64,000 bases of DNA from UBA1426 sp052034085 (lineage in GTDB: Bacteria; Bacillota; Clostridia; Peptostreptococcales; Anaerovoracaceae), in the NCBI GenBank assembly GCA_052034085.1, contig JBPOJA010000011.1:162992-226991 (forward strand), written 5' to 3'. Below are positions 41,658 to 51,087 of this stretch, piece by piece (position 1 is the stretch's first letter; each line of letters opens with the position of its first letter). The position numbers were made by a program, and so were the translations under genes. Under the pieces are notes generated by a model, which worked only from the letters and a program-made list of their open reading frames with translations, did not search any database and was not told the origin of the DNA.

Positions 41658-44600
41658 TTTCTCCTCCCATTTTCACAGCTTCACCCCAGTCGGCATAGTG
41701 TTTGGAATGCGCCAGTATAATAAACTGTCTCTGAGTCTCCTGGGTTTTCAGGACACGGAATATGCGCTCCAGCCTGGCTTCATCTGTACTTGTAAATGGA
41801 TCATCAAAAATTATTGGGAGGCCGGCCTCTTGTGTCAGCAGATCAGCAATTGCAAAGCGAAGTGAGAGATACAACTGGTCTCTTGCTCCCTTGCTCAGGC
41901 TGTCCAGCCCAATCCTGCGTCCCTGCCTGACAATACCAATGTTAAACTGCTCATCAAACTCAACCCGCCTGTCTTTACGGCCCGATATTTCTGTGAAATA
42001 TGACGTAACTTTTTCCTCCAGCCTCTTCTGATAATTTTTGCTGTAATCTGCAATAGCGGATTCTATACTTTTATATGCCAGAGTCAGGGCATCTGCCCTG
42101 ATGCTCATCTGCTTCCGGTTTTCCTCCAACTGTCTCAGCTCAATTTCGGCTGATGCTATATTTATCGGTGTGGCTCCCTCTGCCTTAGACAGCTCTTTAT
42201 GCTTTTCATTTCTTGCGTGGTCAAGCTTTTCCGCTTCAGCCTCAAGCTTTTCCACAGCATTCTCCAGGTCATCAATTTTTTTCTGCAAGCCTTCAGGGTC
42301 ATCCGCTTGACTGGCTTCAGGAAGTCCGGGATGGTCTTTAATGAACTTCTCCCATTGAATCATGGCAGCCACAGCCTGATCTTCCGCCAAAGTCAGCCTG
42401 GCAGCCAATTCTTCGGAATTTTCTGCTCCGTTGCTATTGAGCAAAGTCACAAGTTTAATCCGTATTTCGCCCGCCTCATTCAGCTGTACTCCCCTCTGCT
42501 CCAACCTGCTCAGGACCTGCTGTGCATCTTGGTTATTTGCCTCCAGAACTCCTTTATATTTGTCTTTCAACCTGCTATACTCTTCCTCCTGAATAGTAAG
42601 AGCATTTCTTTTTTCAGAAATACCGGCAGCCTGGCTTTCGATACGGAGCTGCAAATTATTAAGCTCTTCCTTCAGGAGTGTCAGTTTTTGAGCTGTATCC
42701 GTTTTTTCCTGCCACCACGAATCTGACAAATCAGCTAGAAACGGCATAAAAGCCTCGTGAGTTTTGTATATTTCAGAATCGGAAATATGGATTATGCGCA
42801 TAATTTCTGCCAGGTTCTTCCACTTTTCTCCGTCTATATTAGCTGACCTGTACTCTGTCAGCTTTCTGCACAGATTACTTTGTTTTTGTTTTAAATCGTC
42901 CCATTTAGCCAGAGCTTTTTCAGGATCGTCATAATTGTCGGTGAATACCTTCAGATTATCTGAGAACTCTTTTTCTGCCAGCTCCTTCTCTTTGGCTTCA
43001 TTCTCCAGCCTGTCAATATCAAGTGCAGAAATATCATTCCGGTGATTTTCCAGTTCAATCAGGTCTTCCCTGCAGGCTTTCATTTTTTGAATTAAATCAG
43101 CCAATTCCAGCTGATTCAGCCCAGCATAAGCCCCCAAAGACTGATTGCATTCCACGATTAGCTCTTCCAGCTTCTCCAATTCAGACTGAATGGCTTTATA
43201 CTCTGTATTTCGGAATAAAAGATTTTTTTTAATAATTATTCCGTAGACTATAAAGCCCGCCAGAAATGCCAGTGCTGTACTCAATCCCACAATAATGTGT
43301 TCCTGTCCCCGTGTGAGAAAAACTGCCAATAACATAAAAGCGACAGATGTAGCCAGCTGGAGAGGCATCGAAGACTTTTTGTGCTCTCCTTTGCCCATTT
43401 CCTCTTTTAGGTGGTTTTCCTCTTTGAGCAGTGACCATTTTCGCCCGGCAAGCTCAAGCATTGTATCGAGTTCTTCTATTGCCGGCATATCTGCATATTC
43501 ACGGGAGAATATATCTTCTTCTTCCTGCAAGTCCAGAATTTTCTGGCTTGCAATATCAAAAGCTTCCTGGGCCCTGTCCCTTTCCGTAGCAAGAATATAT
43601 GCCTGACTTTTATAGTTTCTGAGCCTTTTCAGTTCATCTTCGTCTGCATTTTCAAAGGGTGTGTATTTTTGCTTCAAAACAGCATCCAGCTGCCTGTATT
43701 CTTCCAAAGTATTGTTATATTCCTGCCAAAGCCTTATACACTCATCTGAACCCAGTTTTGCCGTCCTGAGTTTTTCCGCAGGATCCCTGCCTAATTTCTC
43801 CCAATCCTTAAGGTCTTCTTTTTCTTCACTGAGTTTTTGCTGTGCCTGATTAAGTCCGGCCAGGGTTCCCTCCAACTTTGATATATCTGTTTCTGCATCA
43901 GCAATAGATTTAGCCAGTCCGGACATGGCCGTTATATCATCTCTAGCTGTTTGATCAGTACCTTCAAACTCTCCATACTCTCTTTTCAGGGTTGAGTCAA
44001 TCTCCGAGATTCTATTCTCAAAACGCCTGACAGTTTCCAGGGCTTCTCTGAGCTTGCTCCGCTCCCGGCCTGCCTCTGAATACTTTTTCTCAAGCAACCG
44101 CCATTCAGACCATGCGGACCGTACCTTTCGTTTTGCGGCCAGTTCTTCTTTGACCTTCTGCAATTTACCCTCAATTTCAATGACTTCTCTCTGAAGTTCT
44201 TCCAGGGAATCGGTTGCCTCCCGGCTCATTTCCAGTGATGCTGACAGTGTGCTGATATTCTTTTCAATATTTTCCAGTTCGCCGTCTTTTCCGAAATTTC
44301 GCACCGTAACTCCCCTGTCATTAGGACCGGTAAATCTGGTCAGCTTTTTCAGGCTGTTTTCCAGTTTATCCAATGCGCTTTGAAAAGTACCGCCTTTACT
44401 GCCTGCCAGCAGCCCCTGCAACTCAGTACTGATTCTGCTTGCCTCAGGTAACGGCTGCATTAAAAAGAACACATCCTCGAACAAATCCTGACTGCTCACT
44501 CCCAGAATCCGATGAATCTCCTCCTCGTACAAATCCAGCTGTTTTCTTGCTTCCGGATTGTGGACACCCTCAACAATCACTCTTTCCGGCTCTCCCATAT

Positions 44601-44928
44601 CGTCCAGCTCCATAAGTGCCACCTTATGATTGTCGAAATTTCTGTCGATCCTGTATAGTTTTCCATCGACGGTAAAGCTGAGTGAACCCGTACAGCTTGC
44701 GGGATTATCCCAGTTTCTGAACCTGTCAAGATTAAATGGCGACGTGGCCTTCTGCCTGTGCGTAAGTCCGAAAATTATTGCCGGAATGCCTGAGGCCATT
44801 GTTGTTTTCCCGGTTTCATTGGCTCCGATAAAGCTGTTGATGCCTTCCTTGAAACTGAATGTTGCCTTTTCCCTGTAAAGCCCGAAACCCTCCAGTGTCA
44901 GCATTTCAAACCTGACATTCTTATTCAT
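41647..44928 (-). CDS. YhaN-like SMC/Rad50-type ATPase with membrane helices
   Basis: About 1093 residues, of the Rad50/SbcC-like YhaN class. Walker A is FIGANETGKTT near residue 35. A very long coiled coil with CxxC-free hinge fills the centre, interrupted near residues 535-575 by two membrane helices (VAFMLLAVFLTRG and LAFLAGFIVYGIII), as in YhaN proteins. The ABC signature is LSKGARDQLYLSLRFA and Walker B is LPIIFDDPFTSTDEARLER. ATG 44928 overlaps the yhaO-like stop. A longer start at 44952 lacks support. It works with the YhaO nuclease, probably in membrane-linked double-strand-break or DNA-end processing. Confidence 0.9.
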   Translation of the reverse strand: MNKNVRFEMLTLEGFGLYREKATFSFKEGINSFIGANETGKTTMASGIPAIIFGLTHRQKATSPFNLDRFRNWDNPASCTGSLSFTVDGKLYRIDRNFDNHKVALMELDDMGEPERVIVEGVHNPEARKQLDLYEEEIHRILGVSSQDLFEDVFFLMQPLPEASRISTELQGLLAGSKGGTFQSALDKLENSLKKLTRFTGPNDRGVTVRNFGKDGELENIEKNISTLSASLEMSREATDSLEELQREVIEIEGKLQKVKEELAAKRKVRSAWSEWRLLEKKYSEAGRERSKLREALETVRRFENRISEIDSTLKREYGEFEGTDQTARDDITAMSGLAKSIADAETDISKLEGTLAGLNQAQQKLSEEKEDLKDWEKLGRDPAEKLRTAKLGSDECIRLWQEYNNTLEEYRQLDAVLKQKYTPFENADEDELKRLRNYKSQAYILATERDRAQEAFDIASQKILDLQEEEDIFSREYADMPAIEELDTMLELAGRKWSLLKEENHLKEEMGKGEHKKSSMPLQLATSVAFMLLAVFLTRGQEHIIVGLSTALAFLAGFIVYGIIIKKNLLFRNTEYKAIQSELEKLEELIVECNQSLGAYAGLNQLELADLIQKMKACREDLIELENHRNDISALDIDRLENEAKEKELAEKEFSDNLKVFTDNYDDPEKALAKWDDLKQKQSNLCRKLTEYRSANIDGEKWKNLAEIMRIIHISDSEIYKTHEAFMPFLADLSDSWWQEKTDTAQKLTLLKEELNNLQLRIESQAAGISEKRNALTIQEEEYSRLKDKYKGVLEANNQDAQQVLSRLEQRGVQLNEAGEIRIKLVTLLNSNGAENSEELAARLTLAEDQAVAAMIQWEKFIKDHPGLPEASQADDPEGLQKKIDDLENAVEKLEAEAEKLDHARNEKHKELSKAEGATPINIASAEIELRQLEENRKQMSIRADALTLAYKSIESAIADYSKNYQKRLEEKVTSYFTEISGRKDRRVEFDEQFNIGIVRQGRRIGLDSLSKGARDQLYLSLRFAIADLLTQEAGLPIIFDDPFTSTDEARLERIFRVLKTQETQRQFIILAHSKHYADWGEAVKMGGENAV

Positions 44929-46060
44929 GCTGATCACTCCCTTCCAGGGCATTCAGACCTTCAGTCAGGGCAATTTCAATCATCTGCCGATCATCTTCAT
45001 CTTTTGCATCTTCCAGGGTTTCCCGCATGTTACGCACAAACAAGCCCCTCAACGTCGGCTCTTTAGAAATAATATCCAGATATGCATCGGAATAATATTG
45101 AGTTAAACCCTTCATTTCCACATAAAAACAGGATTTCTCAAGGTCACCAGTGAGTTTTTCCCTATCTATCTGAAAGGCGGGAGCCCCCGTCAGTTGCATC
45201 TGAACTATCTTGTCAGGATCAATGCCTGTCCCGCAGGCTTCAAGCAAATCCTCATACCTTTTGATTCCTGAAATATCTACAGACACCGTTTCATATCTTC
45301 TCACATCAGCCTGATGAGTTTCTGCTTCCGCCTTTTTTCCGTCCCATTTTATAACTGTAAATTTTCCCGTACCCGGATCACTAAAGCTCTTGAATTCAAC
45401 AGCTCCGGGATAAACTGCAATGCCTTTGCCGTTTTTTAAAGGTTTTATTATAAATTGATGATAATGTCCCAGGGCCACATAGCCATAGCCGGCTTGTGAC
45501 AGCATTTCAGATGTCAGTGGCAGACTGCGGTCACTCAAACCCTCCCAGTCCAGAGAGCCGTGAAAGGCTCCTATGTGAAAACCGTCTTGGGCTAAGCGCG
45601 GAAACACTTTAATATTTCCGGGCTTTGTAACTCCTCCAGTATATGCCAGAGAATAAATGTGGACCGGGCATCCTTCGATGGTATGAGTCAGACAGTGACA
45701 TGGCATAGGCTCTTTTACAAGACAGCCCGGCCACTCGTCAGCCTTCTTCCGGTAAACAGATTCCCTGTAGGTGATTTCATCATGATTACCCGGAACAGTC
45801 ACCAGCATCAAGCCTGCTCCCGTAATTCTGCCGAGATCCTCAAGAACGCTATTAACCAGACTTTTATCCGGATTGTATTTTTCAAAAAGATCTCCGGCAA
45901 TGATAACGCCCTGTATTTTATTCTCCGGCGCAATAGCAAAATCCACAGCTTTTTTCAGGAGCTGATCTCGTTCGTTTTTCCTGACGGCGGCTTTCTCTCC
46001 GGGCATATACGAAGGTTCCCATCCCAGATGCAAGTCCGCCAAATGCAGCAGTCTGATCAT
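44921..46060 (-). CDS. YhaO-like DNA repair metallophosphoesterase (SbcD/Mre11 class)
   Basis: About 379 residues. All calcineurin-like phosphoesterase motifs are present: LHLADLHLGWEPS, IIAGDLFEK, TVPGNHDE, GAFHGSLDWEG and ALGHYHQF. This is the nuclease partner of the YhaN-type ATPase, as SbcD is to SbcC. I place the start at ATG 46060, preceded by GAGGTGG, rather than at 46072. The C-terminal Glu/Asp-rich tail ends EGSDQHE and overlaps the next gene. Confidence 0.92.
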   Translation of the reverse strand: MIRLLHLADLHLGWEPSYMPGEKAAVRKNERDQLLKKAVDFAIAPENKIQGVIIAGDLFEKYNPDKSLVNSVLEDLGRITGAGLMLVTVPGNHDEITYRESVYRKKADEWPGCLVKEPMPCHCLTHTIEGCPVHIYSLAYTGGVTKPGNIKVFPRLAQDGFHIGAFHGSLDWEGLSDRSLPLTSEMLSQAGYGYVALGHYHQFIIKPLKNGKGIAVYPGAVEFKSFSDPGTGKFTVIKWDGKKAEAETHQADVRRYETVSVDISGIKRYEDLLEACGTGIDPDKIVQMQLTGAPAFQIDREKLTGDLEKSCFYVEMKGLTQYYSDAYLDIISKEPTLRGLFVRNMRETLEDAKDEDDRQMIEIALTEGLNALEGSDQHE

Positions 46061-46085
46061 TTTCCACCTCATTATTTACTAGCTA

Positions 46086-46122
46086 ATTATACAGATAATT
46101 ATGTCATATAACGTTATAACAT
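46086..46122. promoter_or_regulatory. Divergent promoter region with 12-bp palindrome
   Basis: Between the yhaO-like gene (minus) and the YfiH gene (plus), TATAAT for the minus gene lies at 46086-46091 and a perfect palindrome TATAACGTTATA at 46107-46118. The palindrome covers where the -35 box would be, so it could be an operator. It does not match the GAAC-N4-GTTC SOS box. Confidence 0.4.
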
Positions 46123-46211
46123 GAATTTATTATACACTATTCGCACACAGATTTCTGTTATGCTTTTTCAGGACATCAATCTGCTGGCTAAATACCTGCA
46201 ATCAGTGTAAT

Positions 46212-47027
46212 ATGACCATATATAACATAAACAGGGTAATTTGCGGAATGAAAATCAAATTCTATGAAAATAGCAGAACCATTGTGACGGGCATGACTTT
46301 AAAGGATATATCCATGCCTGAAGAAGGTAATATGGCTCTGCACGCCTGCATATCGGAAAAAGATGTTGTGCAAAACAGGCTGAAACTTGCAGCCGCTCTT
46401 GGCATCAGCCCATCTGTTTTCGTCTGCCCAAACCAGACTCACAGCGCCAATTTTTATAGAGTTACGTCCAAGGATGCGGGGAGGGGTGCCTTGAGTTCAG
46501 ACACTGCAATAACGGACACAGATGCCCTTTACACTTATGAACCACACCTGCTTCTTTGCTGCCTAACCGCCGACTGTGTTCCCCTGCTGTTTTACAACGA
46601 AAAAGCAGGCCTTGCGGGAGCCGTGCATTCCGGATGGCAGGGAACCGTTAAAGAAATCACTCTCAAGCTTTTTAATCATCTGGCCGGTGAGGAAAACTGC
46701 AATCCCGCAGATTTTAAGGCATATATAGGGGCGGCAATCAGCCGGGAAAAATTTGAAGTTGACGAAGATGTTTATCTGAAATATGAAAAACTGACTTTCG
46801 CTGATGAGCCATATGCCTTGCCATTCGTCAGTTTCAAAGAAGAAACGGGCAAATATCACATAGACAACAAGGCTGTCGTCAGGCGGCAATGTGAACTTGC
46901 AGGGATCCCGCCGGAAAATATAACAGTCGATTCCGTCTGCACATTTCAAAGCTCCGACTGCTTTTCTTATCGCAGGGACAAAAAAAGCGGCCGTCATTTG
47001 AGTTTTATCATGCGGCGCATCCCCTGA
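46212..47027 (+). CDS. YfiH/PgeF family (laccase-domain) purine nucleoside phosphorylase
   Basis: A 271-residue protein of the YfiH/DUF152 family, once called polyphenol oxidase and now known to include purine nucleoside phosphorylase/adenosine deaminase activity and peptidoglycan-editing roles. Metal and catalytic motifs are present: NQTHSANF, LTADCVPLLFY, GAVHSGWQGTVKEI, and QSSDCFSYRRDKKSGRHLSF. The start is uncertain: ATG 46212 has no ribosome site, and ATG 46248 (MKIKFYENS) is a good alternative. It is one of very few plus-strand genes here. Confidence 0.88.
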   Translation: MTIYNINRVICGMKIKFYENSRTIVTGMTLKDISMPEEGNMALHACISEKDVVQNRLKLAAALGISPSVFVCPNQTHSANFYRVTSKDAGRGALSSDTAITDTDALYTYEPHLLLCCLTADCVPLLFYNEKAGLAGAVHSGWQGTVKEITLKLFNHLAGEENCNPADFKAYIGAAISREKFEVDEDVYLKYEKLTFADEPYALPFVSFKEETGKYHIDNKAVVRRQCELAGIPPENITVDSVCTFQSSDCFSYRRDKKSGRHLSFIMRRIP

Positions 47028-47042
47028 TATATTTATGCAACT

Positions 47043-48791
47043 CTATTTATCGACACTGCGAAGGTGATCAGGCATCGAACCAACCACCACAACATTTTTA
47101 TCCTGATCCCAGAAAAAATAAATGCGCAAAAGATTGCGGCTGTCTACTCCCGATTTTAAGTGCATATCCAAAATTCTTTTTTCCTGAGGCCCTCCCTGAC
47201 AAGCTTCATATATTACGGAATAATCCTCCGGATACCGCTTTATACTTGCTTCTCCGCACAGGGAAATATTGAAGGACGATTTGGTAAGGCCTATGCAGAG
47301 CTCTTTGCATTCCTGCTCGCTTATTTCTCCGGTTCGCATTTTTTTGTATGCTTCAGAAAGCACCTCTATGCCGTCACAAAGCATTCCCAGATCATAGTTT
47401 TTTGCCTTTTTCAGTTCGTTCTTTGCCCTGGGTAAAAGGCAGATGTCGGCAGGATAATAATTTTCCACCCATTTAATAAAATTTCCTATATCTTTTGGCC
47501 TCTTCTCCCTGGCCCGGTGTCTCTTAATCTCGTATTCCCGTGCGGATAACTTGTACTCTGCATCTGAAAGCAACTTCTTGATTTCTTCTTTTTCTTTTTC
47601 AAGCATATTTAACTTGATGCCAAGTCTGTGATTATCGTCTTCTCTTTCCTTTTTTTCCTGCTGCAGCGTGGAATAAAGATCCCTGATTTTCTGCTCCGAC
47701 TGAGTAAGGGCTTCTTCCAGCCTTGCAACTGTTTTCTTCAATGCTCCATTTTCAGATGCAAAATCTTCCTTGCTCTGTGCTTTGTTGAAATCAATTTCAT
47801 TTTTTATAATCCCGGCTTCATTAATAAAAATGACGTTCCCATAGTGGAAATCGTCCATCCGTTTGGAATATCCGCCAACCTCTGACATTACTTTCTTGAA
47901 AATGTGCTTTTCATTGTCGGCTGTCAGTTTTTCTTCCCTGAATAATTCTACGGTCAACCCTGCTTTGTCTGTAATGGTTATGCGGTTTTCTTTTCCGTTC
48001 TCTTCTAAAAAGACATAGGCTATGCCACATAAGGATCTTGCCCATCTGTCTGCAACTTGTCTGCAGTTCGTATCAGATATTATCTGATTCATGCCCCCAG
48101 GAAGATCCTGTATATCAATATTTAATTTAACTTTGGGTTCAAATATAGATTTAACAGCCATTTTTTCTGCAATTTCGGCTGCTTTGCTCTTTTTTTCAAT
48201 TAAAACAACAGGCATATTTCGTTGTTCCGACCGCAAAAGATTTTCGTATTTTTTTCTTGTTCCCTGGTCTGAAAGCTTCCGGCCTTCATAACACAAATCT
48301 ATAACAGAAAAAAGCCCCAGTGATTCCTGCAGGTCCCTGATAAGTTTGGGGCGGAATACTTCGGCATCCTCCTCCATATCCTCAGCCTGAGAGCACTCTA
48401 TCATAGCACCGAATTCAACCTGGTCATCTGCAATTCTTACCCCGTAGTTTGTCATGAAAAGTCTGCCGGGGGCAGGATCCCGCTCTCCTGTCCCCATATC
48501 GGGCTCCGTAAGCCGGAAAGACCACGAATTATATTCAGGCAGATAGACGGTTTCAATAATGTAACCATCACTGATCCGGAATGTTTTTAGTTCAGAGCTC
48601 TTTATTTCTTCCGGAACATTGTCAAATTTGCGAAATCTGGACCTGAGCCAGGAAAAAATTTCTGCCACACAAATTTCCATAACCTGTTCCGGTTTTTTCC
48701 CCCTGCCGAGAATTCCATGGAACTGGTAGGTCCTGTATAACTTATTGCGGCTCAGTGCAACAGTTTCCACCTCTTTTTTTATCCGGGTCAT
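47043..48791 (-). CDS. Unknown 582-aa protein with central coiled coil
   Basis: I do not recognise the family. The N-terminal 330 residues are globular, with mixed helices and strands and no membrane helix or signal. Residues about 340-430 form a charged coiled coil (ENGALKKTVARLEEALTQSE onwards). The last 140 residues form a compact domain ending RIYFFWDQDKNVVVVGSMPDH, a strand-rich pattern that faintly recalls RelE-like or ribonuclease-type folds; that is a guess. GGGAG precedes the ATG. It is convergent with the YfiH gene (15 bp apart) and stands alone, with a 133-bp gap behind the aminotransferase. Confidence 0.75.
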   Translation of the reverse strand: MTRIKKEVETVALSRNKLYRTYQFHGILGRGKKPEQVMEICVAEIFSWLRSRFRKFDNVPEEIKSSELKTFRISDGYIIETVYLPEYNSWSFRLTEPDMGTGERDPAPGRLFMTNYGVRIADDQVEFGAMIECSQAEDMEEDAEVFRPKLIRDLQESLGLFSVIDLCYEGRKLSDQGTRKKYENLLRSEQRNMPVVLIEKKSKAAEIAEKMAVKSIFEPKVKLNIDIQDLPGGMNQIISDTNCRQVADRWARSLCGIAYVFLEENGKENRITITDKAGLTVELFREEKLTADNEKHIFKKVMSEVGGYSKRMDDFHYGNVIFINEAGIIKNEIDFNKAQSKEDFASENGALKKTVARLEEALTQSEQKIRDLYSTLQQEKKEREDDNHRLGIKLNMLEKEKEEIKKLLSDAEYKLSAREYEIKRHRAREKRPKDIGNFIKWVENYYPADICLLPRAKNELKKAKNYDLGMLCDGIEVLSEAYKKMRTGEISEQECKELCIGLTKSSFNISLCGEASIKRYPEDYSVIYEACQGGPQEKRILDMHLKSGVDSRNLLRIYFFWDQDKNVVVVGSMPDHLRSVDK

Positions 48792-48924
48792 AGCTCTCCC
48801 TTATCATCACAAGATAATCATAGTATCATTATTTATGATGTAAACCTGAGACAAAATTTCCGGCATGGATGATAAAGTGGATCTTACTCACTTCAGGCTT
48901 GACAGAACCCGCTGCGAAATATTT

Positions 48925-50064
48925 CTAGCGGTTTTTTATCTCCCGATACAGTTCTGCAAACAAATCCAGACCGGTTTTCAGCTGAGCTGAATCAAAAGCA
49001 TATCCAATGCGCACAGCCCCTTCCATTTCAAAGGCAGAGCCGGGCGTCACCAGTACTCCCTTTTCTCTGATCAAACGGACACAAAGATCATAAGAAGGAA
49101 TCTCATTGTCATAATAAACAAGGGCGGTGGTACCTGCAACAGGTTTTACATAGCTCATGCCTTCTGTTTCCCTGACCCACTGATCAAGAATCTGCCGGTT
49201 CTTTTTTACGATTTGAATATTGCGGGCAAAGATACCATCCTTATTAGCAAGTGCCAGAGCTGCCAGTTTATCATCCAAAGCCCCCAGACTAATGGTATCG
49301 TAATCTCTCCTGTTGCGGCATTGGTTCAGAACTTCTTCCGACCTGCTTGCAATCCAGCCCACTCTGAGCCCGGCCAGCGAAAATATCTTAGACATACTGC
49401 CTACGGAAATTCCCTTTTCGTAAAGATCAACTACTGAATGCATATAACTTCCATCTTCAGAAAGACCCCTGTAAACCTCGTCGCAAAGGAGATATGCCCC
49501 GATCTCCTCGGCTATTTTAACTATCTCCTCCAAAATTTCAACCGGAATCCAGGATCCTGTGGGATTGTTGGGATTATTCAGGGTAATCATCTTGGTTTTT
49601 TTATCCACCTGCTGTTTCAACAGATCCAGGTCCGGCAGATAATTGTTTTCAGGCCGTAGCTTGTGTATCCTTACCTCGGCCCCTATGCTTGCAGGTATGG
49701 AATAATGCTGCTGGTATGTGGGCAGCACGCATACCATGTTATCATCAGGCTCAATCAGGGAAATCAGCACCTGATGGTTGGCTCCTATAGCTCCGTGGCT
49801 GGGCACAACCTGCCCGGGTTTAATATCTTTGTATAAGCCGGCTATACCGGACACGAGTTCGGGCGATCCGAAAATATGGCCATAAGTTAAACGCACATCT
49901 TTTAAATCCAGCATGAAATCGTCTTTTTCCTTGCCTTCCATGCCTGAAAGTTCCAGCAGCTGGTCTATTGTAAGGGAGTCCACGCAAGTTTCTCCAAGAT
50001 TGTAAACTGCATCGTCTTCAAAATCATTCATCCAGCGCTCAACTTTAAAAGTGTCAATTTTCAT
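48925..50064 (-). CDS. PLP-dependent class I/II aminotransferase
   Basis: A 379-residue fold-type I enzyme. NNPNNPTGS near residue 165 and the DEVYRGL segment near 195 place the cofactor, and the PLP Lys is in SVGSMSKIFSLAGLRVGWI near residue 232. HSQVLI-like ligand residues are replaced by GAIGANHQVLISL near residue 90. The N-terminus (MKIDTFKVERWMNDFEDDA) is typical of aminotransferases paired with ornithine-cyclodeaminase-like genes. It starts 2 bp after that gene. The amino donor is unknown. Confidence 0.9.
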   Translation of the reverse strand: MKIDTFKVERWMNDFEDDAVYNLGETCVDSLTIDQLLELSGMEGKEKDDFMLDLKDVRLTYGHIFGSPELVSGIAGLYKDIKPGQVVPSHGAIGANHQVLISLIEPDDNMVCVLPTYQQHYSIPASIGAEVRIHKLRPENNYLPDLDLLKQQVDKKTKMITLNNPNNPTGSWIPVEILEEIVKIAEEIGAYLLCDEVYRGLSEDGSYMHSVVDLYEKGISVGSMSKIFSLAGLRVGWIASRSEEVLNQCRNRRDYDTISLGALDDKLAALALANKDGIFARNIQIVKKNRQILDQWVRETEGMSYVKPVAGTTALVYYDNEIPSYDLCVRLIREKGVLVTPGSAFEMEGAVRIGYAFDSAQLKTGLDLFAELYREIKNR

Positions 50065-50066
50065 GC

Positions 50067-51068
50067 TCAGGCCTCCACTATTTTATCCAGAGCCAGCTTA
50101 CCGGTAATCAGGTCAAGTAAGGCAGTTCCTGTGGCATCAAATATCGTTATCTGATTGTCATTTTCGCGCCCTTGCACTTTGCCCGTTGCCACATCCCCGA
50201 TTTCGCCGGCGACATCTTCTGCTGATATAAAGCCTTTTGCAACAGGGATTTCAAGCTCTCCCACACGGCAGCACTGAGGAATATCATCGGCGAAAACTCT
50301 TGCAACTTTAAAAATTTCGGGATCTATTTCTTCCTTCCCCGGCAGGTCCGCCCCTATGCAGCTGAAATGTGTTCCCTTTCTCACCCAGCTTTCCTTGATT
50401 ATCGGGCTTCTGGAAGGTGTCACCGTGATGATTATATCGCTTTCTCCGACTGCTTTTTCAATTTCGCCGACGTCCACCGGTATTAAGGCCGGTCTGATAT
50501 CTGTTGAAATGCCGAAATCATCCTTTAAAATATCCGGCATTTTTTCTGCAAAAGTTACGGCTTTTTCAAAATCAAGGGGATCGTAAATCATGATTTCCTT
50601 AAGTTCAGGGAAAAGTACCAGCATGGCGGCGATTTGGAATTGAGCCACATGCCCAGCGCCCACCAGAAGAAGTTTTTCAGATTCGGGTCTGGCCAGATAT
50701 TTGGCGCCAAGAGCGCCGGCTGCCCCGGTTCTTATTCCCGTAATGTAAGCTGCATCCAGAAAGCCCAGTGGTTCACCTGTTTCCGCATTCATAACCATAA
50801 GTGTTCCCGTAAGCTGCGGCAGACCTTTCTCAGGATTTTTTAAAAACCAGGAAACCAGCTTTAAACCAAAAATTCCGCTGTCCTTGAGCCAGCCCGATTT
50901 TATGTCCATATCGGCCACACCCGGTTCAAATTCGTAAAATACCATGGGCCAGACCACAGCCTTGCCTTCTGCCTTCTGGCGGTAAACTGAGTCAACAGCC
51001 TTAATAACATCTTCAATTTTCAATACTTTTTGCGTATCTTCTTTACTTAAAATTGCTACCTGCTTCAT
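50067..51068 (-). CDS. Ornithine cyclodeaminase / mu-crystallin family protein
   Basis: A 333-residue NAD(P)-binding enzyme of the OCD/mu-crystallin family, whose members include ornithine cyclodeaminase, alanine dehydrogenase and ketimine reductases. KSGWLKDSGIFGLKLVSWF near residue 75 contains the substrate Lys region, TGIRTGAAGALGAKYL follows, and LLVGAGHVAQFQIAAM near residue 135 is the Rossmann glycine motif. VTPSRSPIIKESWV and FDATGTALLDL are also typical. The adjacent aminotransferase suggests a shared amino/imino acid pathway; its substrate is not determinable here. Confidence 0.9.
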   Translation of the reverse strand: MKQVAILSKEDTQKVLKIEDVIKAVDSVYRQKAEGKAVVWPMVFYEFEPGVADMDIKSGWLKDSGIFGLKLVSWFLKNPEKGLPQLTGTLMVMNAETGEPLGFLDAAYITGIRTGAAGALGAKYLARPESEKLLLVGAGHVAQFQIAAMLVLFPELKEIMIYDPLDFEKAVTFAEKMPDILKDDFGISTDIRPALIPVDVGEIEKAVGESDIIITVTPSRSPIIKESWVRKGTHFSCIGADLPGKEEIDPEIFKVARVFADDIPQCCRVGELEIPVAKGFISAEDVAGEIGDVATGKVQGRENDNQITIFDATGTALLDLITGKLALDKIVEA

Positions 51069-51087
51069 GGTGTTCCTTTCATTGGGG

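Noticed and set aside
46107..46118. LexA (SOS) box
   Set aside because: The palindrome lacks the GAAC-N4-GTTC pattern used in Gram-positive bacteria.
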